Below, in pieces: positions 10,600 to 20,217 of a stretch of DNA of 64,000 nucleotides. The notes under the pieces are model-generated. The model searched no databases. It was given only the letters and a program-made list of their open reading frames with translations, and was not told the origin of the DNA. Source of the stretch: Citromicrobium sp. JLT1363 (GTDB lineage: Bacteria > Pseudomonadota > Alphaproteobacteria > Sphingomonadales > Sphingomonadaceae). The stretch spans positions 310,001 through 374,000 of the forward strand of contig NZ_AEUE01000003.1 in assembly GCF_000186705.1 (NCBI RefSeq). The letters run 5' to 3'. The stretch's first letter is position 1. Every line of letters begins with the position of its first letter. The translations under genes were made by a program, and so were the position numbers.

Positions 10600-10976
10600 T
10601 GAGCAAGCAGAAAGCTCCGCGCCGCGTCGCCGATAACGAGGCGCTGGCCGTCGGCACCACGATCCGTGGGTCGGCCCAGAAGCTGAACCTCGTTGCCGAG
10701 CTGATCCGCGGCAAGAAGGCCGAAGAGGCGATGAACATCCTCGCCTTTTCGAAGAAGGCGATGGCCAAGGATGCGAGCAAGGTGCTCGCGTCGGCAATCG
10801 CCAATGCCGAGAACAACCACGATCTCGACGTCGACTCGCTGGTCGTCGCCGAAGCAAGCGTGGGCAAGTCGATCACCATGAAGCGGTTCATGACGCGCGG
10901 TCGCGGCAAGTCGACCCGCATCCTGAAGCCCTTCAGCCGCCTGCGCATTGTCGTGCGCGAAGTCGAGGAAGCGTAA
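10599..10976 (+). CDS. rplV: 50S ribosomal protein L22
   Basis: A 125-residue L22 with its beta-hairpin loop reaching into the exit tunnel (the [17 protein letters not shown] region near residues 98-114). It begins on the last base of the rpsS stop (TGATG), so the two are translationally coupled. It is slightly longer than the E. coli protein because of an N-terminal extension of about ten residues. Confidence 0.97.
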   Translation: MSKQKAPRRVADNEALAVGTTIRGSAQKLNLVAELIRGKKAEEAMNILAFSKKAMAKDASKVLASAIANAENNHDLDVDSLVVAEASVGKSITMKRFMTRGRGKSTRILKPFSRLRIVVREVEEA

Positions 10977-10977
10977 G

Positions 10978-11673
10978 ATGGGTCAGAAGAGCAATCCGAT
11001 CGGTCTGCGCCTGCAGATCAACCGCACCTGGGACAGCCGCTGGTACGCCGAAGGGCGCGACTATGCCAAGCTGCTCAAGGAAGACATCGAGATCCGCAAG
11101 CACATCGTCGACTCGCTGCCGCAGGCCGCGATCTCGAAGGTCGTGATCGAGCGTCCGGCCAAGCTGTGCCGCATCTCCATCTTCGCCGCCCGCCCCGGTG
11201 TCATCATCGGCAAGAAGGGCGCGGATATCGAGAAGCTGCGTTCCAAGCTCGCCGGCATGACCGAGAGCGAAGTGAAGCTGAACATCGTCGAGATCCGCAA
11301 GCCGGAAGTCGATGCCAAGCTCGTCGCGCAGGGCATTGCCGATCAGCTGGTGCGCCGTGTGGCCTTCCGCCGTGCGATGAAGCGCGCCGTGCAGTCTGCG
11401 CTGCGTCTGGGTGCCGAAGGCATCAAGATCGTTTGCGGCGGCCGTCTCGGCGGTGCGGAAATCGCCCGCGTGGAATGGTACCGCGAAGGCCGCGTTCCGC
11501 TCCACACGCTGCGTGCCAATGTCGACTATGCCGAAGCCGAAGCGCTGACCGCATACGGTATCATCGGTATCAAGTGCTGGATCTTCAAAGGCGAAATCCT
11601 TGCGCATGATCCGACCGCGCAGGATCGCCTGATGATGGAGGCACAGACCTCCGGCGTGCGTCCGGCGCGCTGA
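10978..11673 (+). CDS. rpsC: 30S ribosomal protein S3
   Basis: A 231-residue S3, which forms part of the mRNA entry channel and helicase. The ATG at 10978 gives [13 protein letters not shown], the conserved start; ten upstream residues of the open frame overlap rplV and are discarded. The N-terminal KH domain has the [15 protein letters not shown] loop, and the C-terminal domain has [13 protein letters not shown]. The end is near the normal length. Confidence 0.97.
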   Translation: MGQKSNPIGLRLQINRTWDSRWYAEGRDYAKLLKEDIEIRKHIVDSLPQAAISKVVIERPAKLCRISIFAARPGVIIGKKGADIEKLRSKLAGMTESEVKLNIVEIRKPEVDAKLVAQGIADQLVRRVAFRRAMKRAVQSALRLGAEGIKIVCGGRLGGAEIARVEWYREGRVPLHTLRANVDYAEAEALTAYGIIGIKCWIFKGEILAHDPTAQDRLMMEAQTSGVRPAR

Positions 11674-11694
11674 TTGCAGGATTAGGAAAGAACC

Positions 11695-12132
11695 ATGCTG
11701 CAACCCAAACGAACCAAGTATCGCAAGGCCTTCAAGGGCAAGATCCATGGCAATGCCAAGGGCGGTACCGAACTGAACTTCGGCTCCTACGGACTGAAGG
11801 CGATGGAACCCGAGCGGATCACCGCCCGCCAGATCGAGGCCGCGCGCCGTGCGATCACGCGCCACATGAAGCGCCAGGGGCGCCTGTGGATCCGCGTGTT
11901 CCCGGATGTGCCGGTGTCGAAGAAGCCTGCGGAAGTCCGGCAGGGTAAGGGCAAGGGCTCGGTCGAATACTGGGCCGCCCGCGTGAAGCCGGGCCGCATC
12001 CTGTTCGAACTCGACGGCGTGTCGGGTCCGCTCGCCGCGGAAGCGTTCGAGCGTGCCGCGATGAAGCTGCCGATCAAGACAAAGGTGGTGGCGCGTCTTG
12101 GTGACCAATCCCACCTGAAAGGCGAAAAGTGA
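11695..12132 (+). CDS. rplP: 50S ribosomal protein L16
   Basis: A 145-residue L16 that binds near the A-site tRNA and organises the central protuberance. The beginning [15 protein letters not shown] and the [31 protein letters not shown] segments are typical. The final TGA overlaps the GTG start of rpmC in a GTGA arrangement. Confidence 0.97.
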   Translation: MLQPKRTKYRKAFKGKIHGNAKGGTELNFGSYGLKAMEPERITARQIEAARRAITRHMKRQGRLWIRVFPDVPVSKKPAEVRQGKGKGSVEYWAARVKPGRILFELDGVSGPLAAEAFERAAMKLPIKTKVVARLGDQSHLKGEK

Positions 12133-12344
12133 GCAACACCGAAGACCTTCGCCAGAAGAGCGACGACCAGCTGACCGCCGAGCTCACCGAGCTCAAGCGC
12201 GAGGCGTTCAACCTGCGCTTTCAGGCCGCGACCAACCAGCTGGAGCGTCCCGCTCGCGTGCAGGAAGTCCGCCGCACGATCGCGCGCATCAAGACGCTGC
12301 AGAACGAGCGCACCCGCGCCGCTGCCGCGAAAAGCAAGGCGTAA
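12129..12344 (+). CDS. rpmC: 50S ribosomal protein L29
   Basis: A 71-residue L29, a helical hairpin protein near the exit site that also contacts SRP and trigger factor. The start is the GTG at 12129, overlapping the rplP stop by 4 nt. The core [22 protein letters not shown] and the RTIARIKTL helix match the family. There is a short Ala/Lys tail. Confidence 0.95.
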   Translation: MSNTEDLRQKSDDQLTAELTELKREAFNLRFQAATNQLERPARVQEVRRTIARIKTLQNERTRAAAAKSKA

Positions 12345-12354
12345 GGAGTAGACT

Positions 12355-12657
12355 ATGCCCAAGCGTATCCTTATCGGGACGGTCACTTCTACCAAGACCG
12401 ACAAGACGGTGACCGTGCTGGTCGAGCGTAAGGTGAAGCACCCGCTCTACGGCAAGATCATCCGCCGCTCGAAGAAGTACCACGCCCACGACGAGAAGAA
12501 CGAGTACGAACTCGGCGACATCGTGCGGATCGAGGAAACCAAGCCGATCTCGAAGACCAAGACCTGGGCCGTGAAGGACCGGGTCGTCTCGGGCGGCGTG
12601 CAGGCGGTCGAAGCCAATCTGGACGTGGCGGAAGCCACTCCCGGTACGGCAGACTAA
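12355..12657 (+). CDS. rpsQ: 30S ribosomal protein S17
   Basis: A 100-residue S17, an OB-fold protein that binds early to the 5' domain of 16S rRNA. The pattern [27 protein letters not shown] and [18 protein letters not shown] is diagnostic. About 15 to 20 extra residues, mildly acidic, extend the C-terminus compared with E. coli. A perfect hairpin lies in the spacer to rplN. Confidence 0.96.
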   Translation: MPKRILIGTVTSTKTDKTVTVLVERKVKHPLYGKIIRRSKKYHAHDEKNEYELGDIVRIEETKPISKTKTWAVKDRVVSGGVQAVEANLDVAEATPGTAD

Positions 12658-12675
12658 GTTAGACGTTAAAGGAAC

Positions 12676-12694
12676 TGCCAGACTGGTTCTGGCA
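12676..12694 (+). other. hairpin between rpsQ and rplN
   Basis: A perfect 7-bp stem TGCCAGA/TCTGGCA (12676-12682 with 12688-12694) with a CTGGT loop. It stands at the conventional S10/spc operon boundary. There is no T tract, so a processing or regulatory role is more likely than termination. Confidence 0.4.
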
Positions 12695-12718
12695 AGCCAT
12701 TGAGAAGGAACCGGATCG

Positions 12719-13087
12719 ATGATCCAGATGCAGTCCAATCTCGACGTCGCGGATAACAGCGGCGCAAAGCGCGTCCAGTGCATCAAGGTGCTGGGCGGCT
12801 CCAAGCGCCGTTTCGCGAGTGTCGGGGACGTGATCGTGGTTTCCGTGAAGGAAGCCCAGCCGCGTGCCAAAGTGAAGAAGGGCGACGTTCACCGCGCGGT
12901 GATCGTACGCACGAAGAAGGATGTCCGCCGCCCCGATGGCAGCGTGATCCGCTTCGATTCCAACGCGGCCGTACTCGTGAACAAGAGCGAAGAGCCGATC
13001 GGCACCCGTATCTTCGGCCCGGTGGTGCGCGAACTGCGCGGCCGCGGCTTCATGAAGATCATCTCGCTCGCACCGGAGGTGCTGTAA
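12719..13087 (+). CDS. rplN: 50S ribosomal protein L14
   Basis: A 122-residue L14, a compact barrel protein at the subunit interface. The start [18 protein letters not shown] and the [13 protein letters not shown] and [21 protein letters not shown] segments are conserved and full length. It is the first gene of the classical spc operon; the 61-nt gap before it carries a hairpin and a GAGAAGGAA ribosome-binding region. Its TAA shares a base with the rplX ATG. Confidence 0.98.
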   Translation: MIQMQSNLDVADNSGAKRVQCIKVLGGSKRRFASVGDVIVVSVKEAQPRAKVKKGDVHRAVIVRTKKDVRRPDGSVIRFDSNAAVLVNKSEEPIGTRIFGPVVRELRGRGFMKIISLAPEVL

Positions 13088-13407
13088 TGGGCATGGCGAA
13101 GATCAAGAAGGGCGACAATGTCGTCGTGCTTTCGGGCAAGGACAAGGGCAAGACCGGTACGGTCGCCAAGGTCCTGCCGAAGGACGGCAAGGTCGTGGTG
13201 GAAGGCGTCAACATGATCGCCCGTCACCGCAAGCCCTCGCAAGCGAACCCGCAGGGCGGCATCGATCGCTACGAAGCGCCGATGCACATCGCCAAGGTGG
13301 CGGTTGCCGACCCCAAGGACGGCGCGCCGACCCGCGTGCGTATCGAAGAACGCGACGGCAAGAAGGTGCGCGTTGCGGTCAAGTCCGGAGAGACAATCGA
13401 TGGCTGA
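13087..13407 (+). CDS. rplX: 50S ribosomal protein L24
   Basis: A 106-residue L24, an assembly initiator of the 50S subunit with an N-terminal KOW motif ([18 protein letters not shown], about residues 7-24). The first ATG at 13087 overlaps the rplN stop by one base; a second ATG two codons later (13093) is also possible. The end overlaps the beginning of rplE by 8 nt. Confidence 0.96.
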   Translation: MGMAKIKKGDNVVVLSGKDKGKTGTVAKVLPKDGKVVVEGVNMIARHRKPSQANPQGGIDRYEAPMHIAKVAVADPKDGAPTRVRIEERDGKKVRVAVKSGETIDG

Positions 13408-13984
13408 TTATACCCCCCGCATGAAGGCCCGCTACGACGAGCAGATCGTCAAGGCGATGACCGAGAAGTTCGGCTACAAGAACCGTCTCGAAGTGCCCCG
13501 GCTCGAAAAGATCACGCTCAACATGGGCGTTGGCGAGGCGAGCCAGGACAAGAAGAAGGTTCAGACCGCAGCCGAGGAAATGGCGCTGATCGCGGGCCAG
13601 AAGCCCGTCATCACCAAGGCCAAGAAGTCCATCGCGCAGTTCAAGCTGCGTGAAGGCATGCCGATCGGCTGCAAGGTGACGCTGCGGCGTGACCGGATGT
13701 ACGAATTCCTCGATCGTCTGGTGACGGTCGCGATGCCGCGCATCCGCGACTTCCGTGGTCTCAACCCGAAGAGCTTCGATGGCCGTGGCAACTACGCCAT
13801 GGGTCTGAAGGAGCAGATCATCTTCCCCGAGATTTCCTACGACCAGATCGAGAAGGTCCGGGGCATGGATATCATCGTGACCACCACCGCGAAGACCGAC
13901 GAGGAAGCACGCGAACTGCTGCGCCTGTTCGGTTTCCCGTTCCCGGCCGAAGCAAAGGTCGACGAAGAGAAGGAAGCGGCGTGA
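13400..13984 (+). CDS. rplE: 50S ribosomal protein L5
   Basis: A 194-residue L5, a 5S rRNA-binding protein of the central protuberance that contacts P-site tRNA. The ATG at 13400 gives [15 protein letters not shown]; the longer open frame runs back through rplX and is not used. [27 protein letters not shown] and [15 protein letters not shown] are signature stretches. A short acidic tail (KVDEEKEAA) is extra relative to E. coli. Confidence 0.97.
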   Translation: MADYTPRMKARYDEQIVKAMTEKFGYKNRLEVPRLEKITLNMGVGEASQDKKKVQTAAEEMALIAGQKPVITKAKKSIAQFKLREGMPIGCKVTLRRDRMYEFLDRLVTVAMPRIRDFRGLNPKSFDGRGNYAMGLKEQIIFPEISYDQIEKVRGMDIIVTTTAKTDEEARELLRLFGFPFPAEAKVDEEKEAA

Positions 13985-14027
13985 GCCGTTTCCCGATGAC
14001 GCAAGAAACGAAGAGAGCTTAAGTCCA

Positions 14028-14333
14028 ATGGCGAAACTGAGTTCCATCAACAAGAACGAGAAGCGCAAGGCTCTCGTCAAGAAGTACGCGGACAAGTACG
14101 CGAAGCTGAAGGCGATTGCCGACGATACGTCGCTCGACGAAAGCGAGCGTCTGATCGCGCGCCTCAAGATGGCTGAAATTCCGCGCAACGCGAACCCGAC
14201 CCGGGTGCGCAACCGCTGTTCCACCACGGGCCGCCCGCGCGGCTACTACCGCAAGTTCGGCATCAACCGCATCGAGCTGCGGAATCTGGGCAACAAGGGC
14301 CTGATTCCCGGCCTGACCAAGTCGAGCTGGTGA
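14028..14333 (+). CDS. rpsN: 30S ribosomal protein S14 (zinc-independent type)
   Basis: A 101-residue S14 of the long form. Only one cysteine is present in the [18 protein letters not shown] segment instead of the CxxC...CxxC ribbon of the short form, so this is the zinc-independent C-minus type usual in proteobacteria. It assembles late into the 30S head. It follows rplE after 43 nt and precedes rpsH by 10 nt. Confidence 0.97.
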   Translation: MAKLSSINKNEKRKALVKKYADKYAKLKAIADDTSLDESERLIARLKMAEIPRNANPTRVRNRCSTTGRPRGYYRKFGINRIELRNLGNKGLIPGLTKSSW

Positions 14334-14343
14334 GGATTAGACC

Positions 14344-14739
14344 ATGGCGATGACCGATCCCCTGGGTGATATGCTCACCCGTATCCGCAACGGCCAGCAG
14401 GCGAAGAAGGACTCCGTCCTCAGCCCTGCCTCCAAGCTGCGTGCAAACGTTCTCGAAGTGCTTCAGCGCGAAGGCTACATCCGTGGCTACAGCGAAGACG
14501 AGAGCGGCAAGCACAAGGCGCTGCGGATCGAACTGAAATATTTCGAAGGCGAACCTGCGATCAAGCATGTCGCCCGCGTGTCCAAGCCGGGACGGCGCAT
14601 CTATTCGGCCAGCCGCGAGCTGCCGACGGTGCGCAACGGCCTTGGCATCACCATCGTCTCGACGCCGCGCGGCGTGCTCTCGGATGCCGAAGCGCGCAGC
14701 CAGAACGTCGGCGGCGAAGTGCTGGCGGAGGTGTTCTGA
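14344..14739 (+). CDS. rpsH: 30S ribosomal protein S8
   Basis: A 131-residue S8, a primary 16S rRNA binder of the central domain. The start [18 protein letters not shown] and the C-terminal [20 protein letters not shown] are highly typical. In E. coli S8 also represses the spc operon by binding an mRNA structure near rplE; I did not identify an equivalent site here. The TGA shares a base with the rplF ATG. Confidence 0.97.
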   Translation: MAMTDPLGDMLTRIRNGQQAKKDSVLSPASKLRANVLEVLQREGYIRGYSEDESGKHKALRIELKYFEGEPAIKHVARVSKPGRRIYSASRELPTVRNGLGITIVSTPRGVLSDAEARSQNVGGEVLAEVF

Positions 14740-15272
14740 TGAGTCGCATCGGCAAACGTCCGGTCGCGATCCCGAGCGGGGTCGAGGCCAAGATCGATAA
14801 CGGCATCCTGTCGGTGAAGGGCCCCAAGGGCACTCTCACCATGGGTCTGTCCGATCTCGTGTCCTACAAGCTGGAAGACGGCCAGATCGCGGTCGACCCG
14901 GTCAACGACACCAAGCCTGCGCGCAGCCACTGGGGCATGCAGCGCACGATGGTGTCCAACCTGGTCGAAGGCGTGACGGAAGGCTTTTCCAAGACGCTGC
15001 AGATTTCCGGTGTCGGTTATCGTGCGCAGGCACAGGGCAAGAAGCTGAAGCTTCAGCTCGGCTATTCGCATGATGTCGATCTCGATGTGCCCGAAGGCCT
15101 GAAGGTGGAAACGCCCGATCAGACCACGGTCATCATCAGCGGTATCGACAAGCAGTCCGTTGGCCAGTTCGCCGCCGAAATCCGCCGCTGGCGCAAGCCC
15201 GAACCCTACAAGGGCAAGGGTATCAAGTACCAGGGCGAGTACATCTTCCGCAAGGAAGGGAAGAAGAAGTAA
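14739..15272 (+). CDS. rplF: 50S ribosomal protein L6
   Basis: A 177-residue L6, a two-domain protein near the GTPase-associated centre. [17 protein letters not shown] starts the protein and the C-terminal [21 protein letters not shown] motif is diagnostic. It begins on the last base of the rpsH stop (TGATG) and ends 1 nt before rplR. Confidence 0.98.
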   Translation: MSRIGKRPVAIPSGVEAKIDNGILSVKGPKGTLTMGLSDLVSYKLEDGQIAVDPVNDTKPARSHWGMQRTMVSNLVEGVTEGFSKTLQISGVGYRAQAQGKKLKLQLGYSHDVDLDVPEGLKVETPDQTTVIISGIDKQSVGQFAAEIRRWRKPEPYKGKGIKYQGEYIFRKEGKKK

Positions 15273-15273
15273 G

Positions 15274-15618
15274 ATGGCAAAGCTTTCTCTCTTTGAACGC
15301 CGCCGCCAGCGCGTCCGCACTGCGCTGCGCAAGAATGCCGGTGGCAAGCCGCGCCTGTCGGTCCACCGCACGGGCAAGCACATCTACGCACAGATCATCG
15401 ACGATGCGGCGGGCAAGACGCTCGCCAGCGCATCGACGCTGGGCGTGAAGGGCACGACCGCGAATATCGACGCCGCCAAGACGGTCGGCTCGAACATCGC
15501 CGACGCCGCCAAGAAGGCGGGTGTGACCAATGTCGTGTTCGACCGCGGCGGGTTCCTGTTTCATGGCCGCGTGAAGGCGCTGGCCGATGCCGCCCGCGAA
15601 GGCGGGCTGGAGTTCTGA
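15274..15618 (+). CDS. rplR: 50S ribosomal protein L18
   Basis: A 114-residue L18 that binds 5S rRNA with L5 in the central protuberance. The start is the ATG at 15274 giving [15 protein letters not shown]; the longer frame overlaps rplF. The [18 protein letters not shown] and [23 protein letters not shown] segments are conserved to the end. Its TGA overlaps the first base of rpsE. Confidence 0.97.
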   Translation: MAKLSLFERRRQRVRTALRKNAGGKPRLSVHRTGKHIYAQIIDDAAGKTLASASTLGVKGTTANIDAAKTVGSNIADAAKKAGVTNVVFDRGGFLFHGRVKALADAAREGGLEF

Positions 15619-16484
15619 TGATGGCTGACGAAAAGAACGAAAACACCGAACAGACGCCCGAGCAGGCGCCCGGCGTTCCCGAAACGCCCGAGGTCGCCAA
15701 GGCGAAGGCCGAATCCGGTGTTGCCGAAGCGGAAACCGAGCACGCGGTGACGAAGGAAGAACCGGCAATCGCCGACACGCCTTCCGAAGCGGCCGACAAC
15801 CAGAGCCCCGCGCAGGGTGCCGAAGGCCAGCCGCGCGAGCGTCAGGGCCGTGGTGGCCGGGACAATCGCGGTGGCGGTGATCGTGGTGGACGCGGCCGTG
15901 GCCGTGGTCGCGATGATCGTCGTGGCAAGCGCGAGGAAGAAGACGACGGCATCATCGAGAAGCTGGTGCACATCAACCGCGTTTCGAAGACGGTGAAGGG
16001 CGGTAAGCGCTTCGGTTTCGCCGCTCTCGTGGTGGTTGGTGACGGCCAGGGCCGCGTTGGCTTCGGCCACGGCAAGGCCCGCGAAGTGCCCGAGGCGATC
16101 AGCAAGGCTTCGGCCGCTGCACGCAAGCAGATGATCCGCGTTGCGCTGAAGGAAGGCCGCACGCTGCACCACGACGGCAAGGGCCGTTTCGGTGCCGGCA
16201 AGGTGACCGTGCGTACCGCGCCTCCGGGTACCGGCATCATCGCCGGTGGTCCGATGCGCGCCGTGTTCGAAAGCCTGGGCGTGTCCGACGTCGTGACCAA
16301 GTCGGTCGGTACGTCGAACCCCTACAACATGATCCGCGCGACCTTCGCCGCGCTCCAGAACCAGAGCTCGCCCAAGTCGGTGGCTCAGCGTCGGGGCAAG
16401 AAGGTTGCCGATCTGCTCGCACGTGGCAATCCGGGCGCGAGTGAAGCCGAAGCCGAGGCGGATGCCGCGGCGGTAGTGGAGTAA
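15618..16484 (+). CDS. rpsE: 30S ribosomal protein S5 with acidic and RGG-rich N-terminal extension
   Basis: The S5 core begins at about residue 110 ([18 protein letters not shown]) and is normal to the end; it acts in decoding accuracy and mRNA unwinding. Before it lie about 107 extra residues. Residues 1-72 are acidic and low in complexity (many Glu, Ala, Pro). Residues 73-105 are a run of RG and RGG repeats with Asp and Asn, resembling RNA-binding RGG boxes. The total is 288 residues against about 167 in E. coli. The ATG at 15618 overlaps the rplR stop; a second ATG follows at once, so the exact first Met is uncertain, but the frame is continuous and the extension is very likely translated. 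A shorter tail rich in Glu and Ala follows the core. Confidence 0.96.
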   Translation: MMADEKNENTEQTPEQAPGVPETPEVAKAKAESGVAEAETEHAVTKEEPAIADTPSEAADNQSPAQGAEGQPRERQGRGGRDNRGGGDRGGRGRGRGRDDRRGKREEEDDGIIEKLVHINRVSKTVKGGKRFGFAALVVVGDGQGRVGFGHGKAREVPEAISKASAAARKQMIRVALKEGRTLHHDGKGRFGAGKVTVRTAPPGTGIIAGGPMRAVFESLGVSDVVTKSVGTSNPYNMIRATFAALQNQSSPKSVAQRRGKKVADLLARGNPGASEAEAEADAAAVVE

Positions 16485-16490
16485 TCACCG

Positions 16491-16670
16491 ATGGCCAAGA
16501 TCAAGCTCAAGCAGATCGGTTCGCCCATCCGGCGCCCCGAATCGCAGAAGAAGATCCTCGTCGGCCTGGGCCTGGGCAAGATGCACCGGGTGGTCGAACT
16601 GGAAGATACCCCCGAAGTGCGCGGCGCGATCGCAAAGCTGCCGCACATGGTCGAGGTGGTGGAGGGCTAA
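16491..16670 (+). CDS. rpmD: 50S ribosomal protein L30
   Basis: A 59-residue L30. The sequence begins [16 protein letters not shown] and continues with [23 protein letters not shown], the classic L30 pattern, to a TAA at 16668-16670. It follows rpsE after 6 nt, its normal place between S5 and L15. Confidence 0.96.
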   Translation: MAKIKLKQIGSPIRRPESQKKILVGLGLGKMHRVVELEDTPEVRGAIAKLPHMVEVVEG

Positions 16671-16698
16671 GTCCCTCTGCAACAACAATTGACGGCGG

Positions 16699-16734
16699 CG
16701 GCCCGCTCATAGTAGCGGGCCGCTTCCATTTTTA
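16699..16734 (+). terminator. terminator-like hairpin between rpmD and rplO
   Basis: A perfect 9-bp stem, CGGCCCGCT at 16699-16707 with AGCGGGCCG at 16714-16722, with a CATAGT loop, then CTTCCATTTTTA. It has the shape of an intrinsic terminator in the middle of the spc operon, so it may attenuate expression of rplO-secY-adk relative to the upstream genes. Confidence 0.6.
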
Positions 16735-16766
16735 TCAGCGCGAAGAAAAGCGAAAGCGAGTGCACC

Positions 16767-17267
16767 ATGGCATTTAAACTGAACGATATCCGCGACAACG
16801 AAGGCGCCCGTCACCGCAAGATGCGCGTGGGCCGGGGCATCGGTTCGGGCAAGGGCAAGACCGCGGCACGCGGCCAGAAGGGCCAGAAGAGCCGTGAAGG
16901 CGTTGCCATCAAGGGCTTCGAAGGCGGCCAGATGCCGCTGCACATGCGGATCCCGAAGCGCGGCTTCAACAATCCCTTCGCCAAGGACTATGCCGAAGTG
17001 AACATCGGCATGGTGCAGAAGTTCATCGACGCCAAGAAGCTCGATGCCAAGAAGAACATCGACCACGCAGCGCTCAAGGCCGCGGGCCTCGCGCGTGGCG
17101 GCAAGGACGGCGTGCGTCTGCTGGCCAAGGGCGAGCTGACCACCAAGGCGACCTTCAAGGTTGCCGGCGCCAGCAAGGGCGCCATCGAAGCGGTCGAGAA
17201 GGCCGGCGGCAAGGTGGAAGTCCTTGCGCCGAAGAAGCCTGCCAAGGCCGACGAAAAGGCCGACTGA
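16767..17267 (+). CDS. rplO: 50S ribosomal protein L15
   Basis: A 166-residue L15. The glycine-rich N-terminal extension [24 protein letters not shown] (about residues 18-42) that threads into the 23S rRNA is clear, and the globular part ends with the typical [11 protein letters not shown]. It follows a 96-nt spacer with a terminator-like hairpin, longer than the other gaps in the operon. secY follows after a 106-nt gap with a further hairpin. Confidence 0.97.
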   Translation: MAFKLNDIRDNEGARHRKMRVGRGIGSGKGKTAARGQKGQKSREGVAIKGFEGGQMPLHMRIPKRGFNNPFAKDYAEVNIGMVQKFIDAKKLDAKKNIDHAALKAAGLARGGKDGVRLLAKGELTTKATFKVAGASKGAIEAVEKAGGKVEVLAPKKPAKADEKAD

Positions 17268-17276
17268 CACGCATTT

Positions 17277-17312
17277 GGATGCGGGGGGTTCGACAAGGGC
17301 CGACCCGCATCC
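17277..17312 (+). other. hairpin upstream of secY
   Basis: A 9-bp perfect stem GGATGCGGG/CCCGCATCC (17277-17285 with 17304-17312) with an 18-nt loop. There is no T tract. It may be a processing or stabilising element between rplO and secY. Confidence 0.35.
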
Positions 17313-17373
17313 TATCTACTGCGCGACGGGGGCGGCCGCGGGCCGCCGACAAATGCAGGATCGATAATTCCCC

Positions 17374-18738
17374 ATGGCATCACGCGCCGATAATCTCGCG
17401 TCCAACCTCAGCTTGGCGAACTTCTCCAAGGCGACCGAGCTGCGCCAGCGGATCTGGTTCACGATCATTGCGCTGATCGTGTTCCGCTTCCTCAGCTTCG
17501 TTCCGCTGCCGGGCGTCAACCCGCAGATCCTGGGCGACCTGTACGACCAGACGCGCGGCGGCGTGCTGGACCTGTTCAACACCTTCTCGGGCGGCAGCCT
17601 GGAGCGGATGAGCCTCATCGCGCTCGGTGTGATGCCCTACATCACCGCCTCCATCGTGGTGCAGATGGCCTCCGCCCTGCACCCGACGCTGATGGCGCTG
17701 AAGAAGGAAGGCGCGACCGGGCGCCAGAAGCTCAACCAGTACACCCGCTACGGCACCGTGTTCCTGTGCGTGATCCAGGGCTACTTCCTCGCCACCGGGC
17801 TTGAAAGCTACGGCGCGCAGAGCGGTCTGCAGGCGGTCGTCGACCCGGGCATCATGTTCCGCATCGGCGCGGTCGTCAGCCTGGTCGGCGGCACCATGCT
17901 GCTGCTGTGGATCGGTGAACAGATCACCGCGCGCGGGATCGGCAACGGCGTCTCGCTGATCATCATGGCCGGCATCGTCGCCCAGTTCCCCAGCTTTGCG
18001 AGCAACATGTTCGAAGGCGGACGCACCGGAGCGATCGGCCCGGGCATCATCATCGGCTTCATCGTGATGATCGTCGGGCTTATCCTGTTCATCAGCTTCA
18101 TGGAGCGCGCGCAGCGCCGCCTGCTGATTCAGTATCCCAAGCGCGCGACGCAGCGCGGCATGATGCAGGCGGACCGCAGCCACCTGCCGCTCAAGATCAA
18201 CACTTCGGGCGTGATCCCGCCGATCTTCGCGAGTTCGCTGCTGCTGCTGCCGCTTACGATCAGCCAGTTCGCAGGCAATTCGGTCGATCCGGACAGCACG
18301 CTGGGCAGCACGATCAACACGCTGAACTTCTACCTCCAGCACGGGCAGCCGATCTACATGCTGCTGTATGCCGCGCTGATCGTGTTCTTCTGCTTCTTCT
18401 ACACCGCGGTTGTGTTCAACCCGGAAGAGACTGCGGAAAACCTCAAGAAAAATGGCGGGTTCATCCCCGGCATCCGCCCCGGCAAGCGCACCTCGGAATA
18501 TCTCGACTACGTGCTTACGCGTATCACCGTGGTGGGCGCCGCCTACCTCACGCTGGTCTGCGTGCTGCCCGAATACATGATCGCGCAGACGGGGATTCCC
18601 CTGTTCCTGGGCGGTACCAGTCTGCTGATCGTCGTGAACGTCACGGTCGATACGATCAGCCAGATTCAGTCGCACCTGCTGGCCCACCAGTATGGGGACC
18701 TTATCAAGAAGGCGAAGCTGAAGGGCCGGGTGCGATAG
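17374..18738 (+). CDS. secY: protein translocase subunit SecY
   Basis: A 454-residue inner-membrane channel of the Sec translocon with about ten hydrophobic segments. Diagnostic parts are RIWFTIIALIVFRFLSFVPLPGVNP near the start, ALGVMPYITASIVVQMA, the KINTSGVIPPIFASSLL segment, and the cytoplasmic loop KKNGGFIPGIRPGKRTSEYL that contacts SecA and the ribosome. It works with SecE, SecG and SecA to export or insert proteins, including the many exported proteins encoded further along this window. Its location between rplO and adk is the ordinary spc order. Confidence 0.98.
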   Translation: MASRADNLASNLSLANFSKATELRQRIWFTIIALIVFRFLSFVPLPGVNPQILGDLYDQTRGGVLDLFNTFSGGSLERMSLIALGVMPYITASIVVQMASALHPTLMALKKEGATGRQKLNQYTRYGTVFLCVIQGYFLATGLESYGAQSGLQAVVDPGIMFRIGAVVSLVGGTMLLLWIGEQITARGIGNGVSLIIMAGIVAQFPSFASNMFEGGRTGAIGPGIIIGFIVMIVGLILFISFMERAQRRLLIQYPKRATQRGMMQADRSHLPLKINTSGVIPPIFASSLLLLPLTISQFAGNSVDPDSTLGSTINTLNFYLQHGQPIYMLLYAALIVFFCFFYTAVVFNPEETAENLKKNGGFIPGIRPGKRTSEYLDYVLTRITVVGAAYLTLVCVLPEYMIAQTGIPLFLGGTSLLIVVNVTVDTISQIQSHLLAHQYGDLIKKAKLKGRVR

Positions 18739-18813
18739 CGCCACGCCGATGCGCGGGCGAGGGGAGGGTACCCCTTGCCAGCGACGCGCCAGGGCTTCAG
18801 GGGGACACGCGCT

Positions 18814-19461
18814 ATGAACATCATTCTTCTCGGACCTCCCGGCGCAGGGAAGGGCACACAGGCCCAGCGGCTCGTCGAACAGTATGGCATGCGCCAGCTT
18901 TCGACCGGCGACATGCTGCGCGCCGCCGTCAAGGCACAGACCGAAGTCGGCAAGCAGGCCAAGGCGATCATGGATGCAGGCGGGCTTGTGTCCGACGATA
19001 TCGTGTCCTCGCTGATCGACGACGAGCTCGCCGCCATGGATCACGACACCGGGGCGATCTTCGATGGCTACCCGCGCACGCGGCAACAGGCCGAACAGCT
19101 CGAGGTGCTGCTGGCAAAGCATGACCGCAAGCTGGACCGGGTGATCGAACTGAAGGTGGACGAGGAGGCGCTGGTCGACCGGATCACCGGGCGATATACC
19201 TGTGCAAAGTGTGGCGAAGGCTATCACGACCGCCACAAGCAGCCAGAAGTGCCCGGCAAGTGCGACAAGTGCGGGAGCACCGAGTTCAAGCGCCGCCCGG
19301 ACGACAACGAGGAAACGGTCCGTCACCGGATGAGCGTCTACCGCTCCGAAACCGCGCCGATCCTGCCCTACTATGATGAGCGAAGCCTTGTTTCGCGGAT
19401 CGATGGCATGGGCTCCATCGAAGAGGTTTCGGCCAGTATCGACGCCCTGCTGGAGCGCTGA
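18814..19461 (+). CDS. adk: adenylate kinase with zinc-binding lid
   Basis: A 215-residue kinase converting ATP and AMP to 2 ADP. The P-loop GPPGAGKGT is at residues 7-15, with STGDMLRAA, DGYPRTRQQ and the lid domain at about 128-160. The lid carries CAKC and CDKC pairs, so it is the four-cysteine zinc-binding type. The start is the ATG at 18814 preceded by GGGGGA; 13 codons of upstream open frame lack the conserved start. It is the last gene of the spc block, as in many bacteria. Confidence 0.98.
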   Translation: MNIILLGPPGAGKGTQAQRLVEQYGMRQLSTGDMLRAAVKAQTEVGKQAKAIMDAGGLVSDDIVSSLIDDELAAMDHDTGAIFDGYPRTRQQAEQLEVLLAKHDRKLDRVIELKVDEEALVDRITGRYTCAKCGEGYHDRHKQPEVPGKCDKCGSTEFKRRPDDNEETVRHRMSVYRSETAPILPYYDERSLVSRIDGMGSIEEVSASIDALLER

Positions 19462-19512
19462 CGATACGCGCTGGCGGTTTCCTTCGGCGCGCACCCGTGG
19501 AATAGCGGGCGC

Positions 19513-20217
19513 ATGAAGAGGACCCACTGCATGACCCGATCGCTTTTCCGCGCCGCTCTGGCCGCGGGCGCAGCCCTCGCTTTCGCGCTGCCCGCGCAGG
19601 CCGAGGTAACCGAGAGTTCCGATTCGCATTTCGTCACGCGCCACGCGGTGGAGATTGCGGCGCAGCCCGGGGACGCATGGCTCGCACTGATCGCACCGGC
19701 CGACTGGTGGGCGGACAGCCACACCTGGTCCGCCGATGCCGCCAACCTCACGCTGACGCCGCGGGCGGGGGCGTGCTTTTGCGAGGTGATTCCGGCCGAA
19801 GACGATGGCGATACCGCCGGGCTTGAAGGCAGCGCCCAGCACATGACGGTGGTGCAGGCGGTGCCGCGCAAGGTGCTGCGCATGCGCGGCGCGCTCGGCC
19901 CGCTGCAGAGCGAGCCGGTCGATGGGGTTCTGACGATCACCATGCAGGCAATCGAGGGGGAGGATGGCGAGACCATCGGCACCCGGATGGTGTGGGAATA
20001 TGTCGTCGGAGGAACGATGCGCTTCGAAGTCGCTGAGATATCCAAGGCGGTCGATGGCGTGATAGGCCAGCAGGCGCTGGGGCTCGCCGAAGCTTTGGGC
20101 GGGGTGATCGCCGAAGAGGAAGAGGGTGAGGAGCCAAGCGCTTTCGACAGCGCCTTCGGCCCAACCGACGAGGAAAGCGAGGAAACCCCGGTCACCGGCC
20201 TTCCCGAAGGACGCTGA
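19513..20217 (+). CDS. exported SRPBCC/START-like protein
   Basis: A 234-residue protein with a clear Sec signal peptide (a hydrophobic stretch after MTRSLFRAALAAG, cleavage probably after ALPAQA). The mature part has the SRPBCC pattern: an N-terminal strand HFVTRHAVEIAAQPGDAWLALI, a WWADSHTWSADAANLTL segment, and a final strand and helix (MVWEYVVGGTMRFEV...). This fold usually binds hydrophobic ligands; the ligand here is unknown. The C-terminus is acidic and disordered. The ATG at 19540 is an alternative start ten codons later. It sits between adk and the rpsM promoter, where it interrupts the usual spc/alpha continuity, and it probably reads through from adk. Confidence 0.75.
   Translation: MKRTHCMTRSLFRAALAAGAALAFALPAQAEVTESSDSHFVTRHAVEIAAQPGDAWLALIAPADWWADSHTWSADAANLTLTPRAGACFCEVIPAEDDGDTAGLEGSAQHMTVVQAVPRKVLRMRGALGPLQSEPVDGVLTITMQAIEGEDGETIGTRMVWEYVVGGTMRFEVAEISKAVDGVIGQQALGLAEALGGVIAEEEEGEEPSAFDSAFGPTDEESEETPVTGLPEGR

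Noticed and set aside
15850-15930. Repeated CGTGGTGGC-like units suggesting a tandem or CRISPR-like repeat
   Set aside because: They are the codons of the RG/RGG stretch of S5, in frame and without unique spacers.
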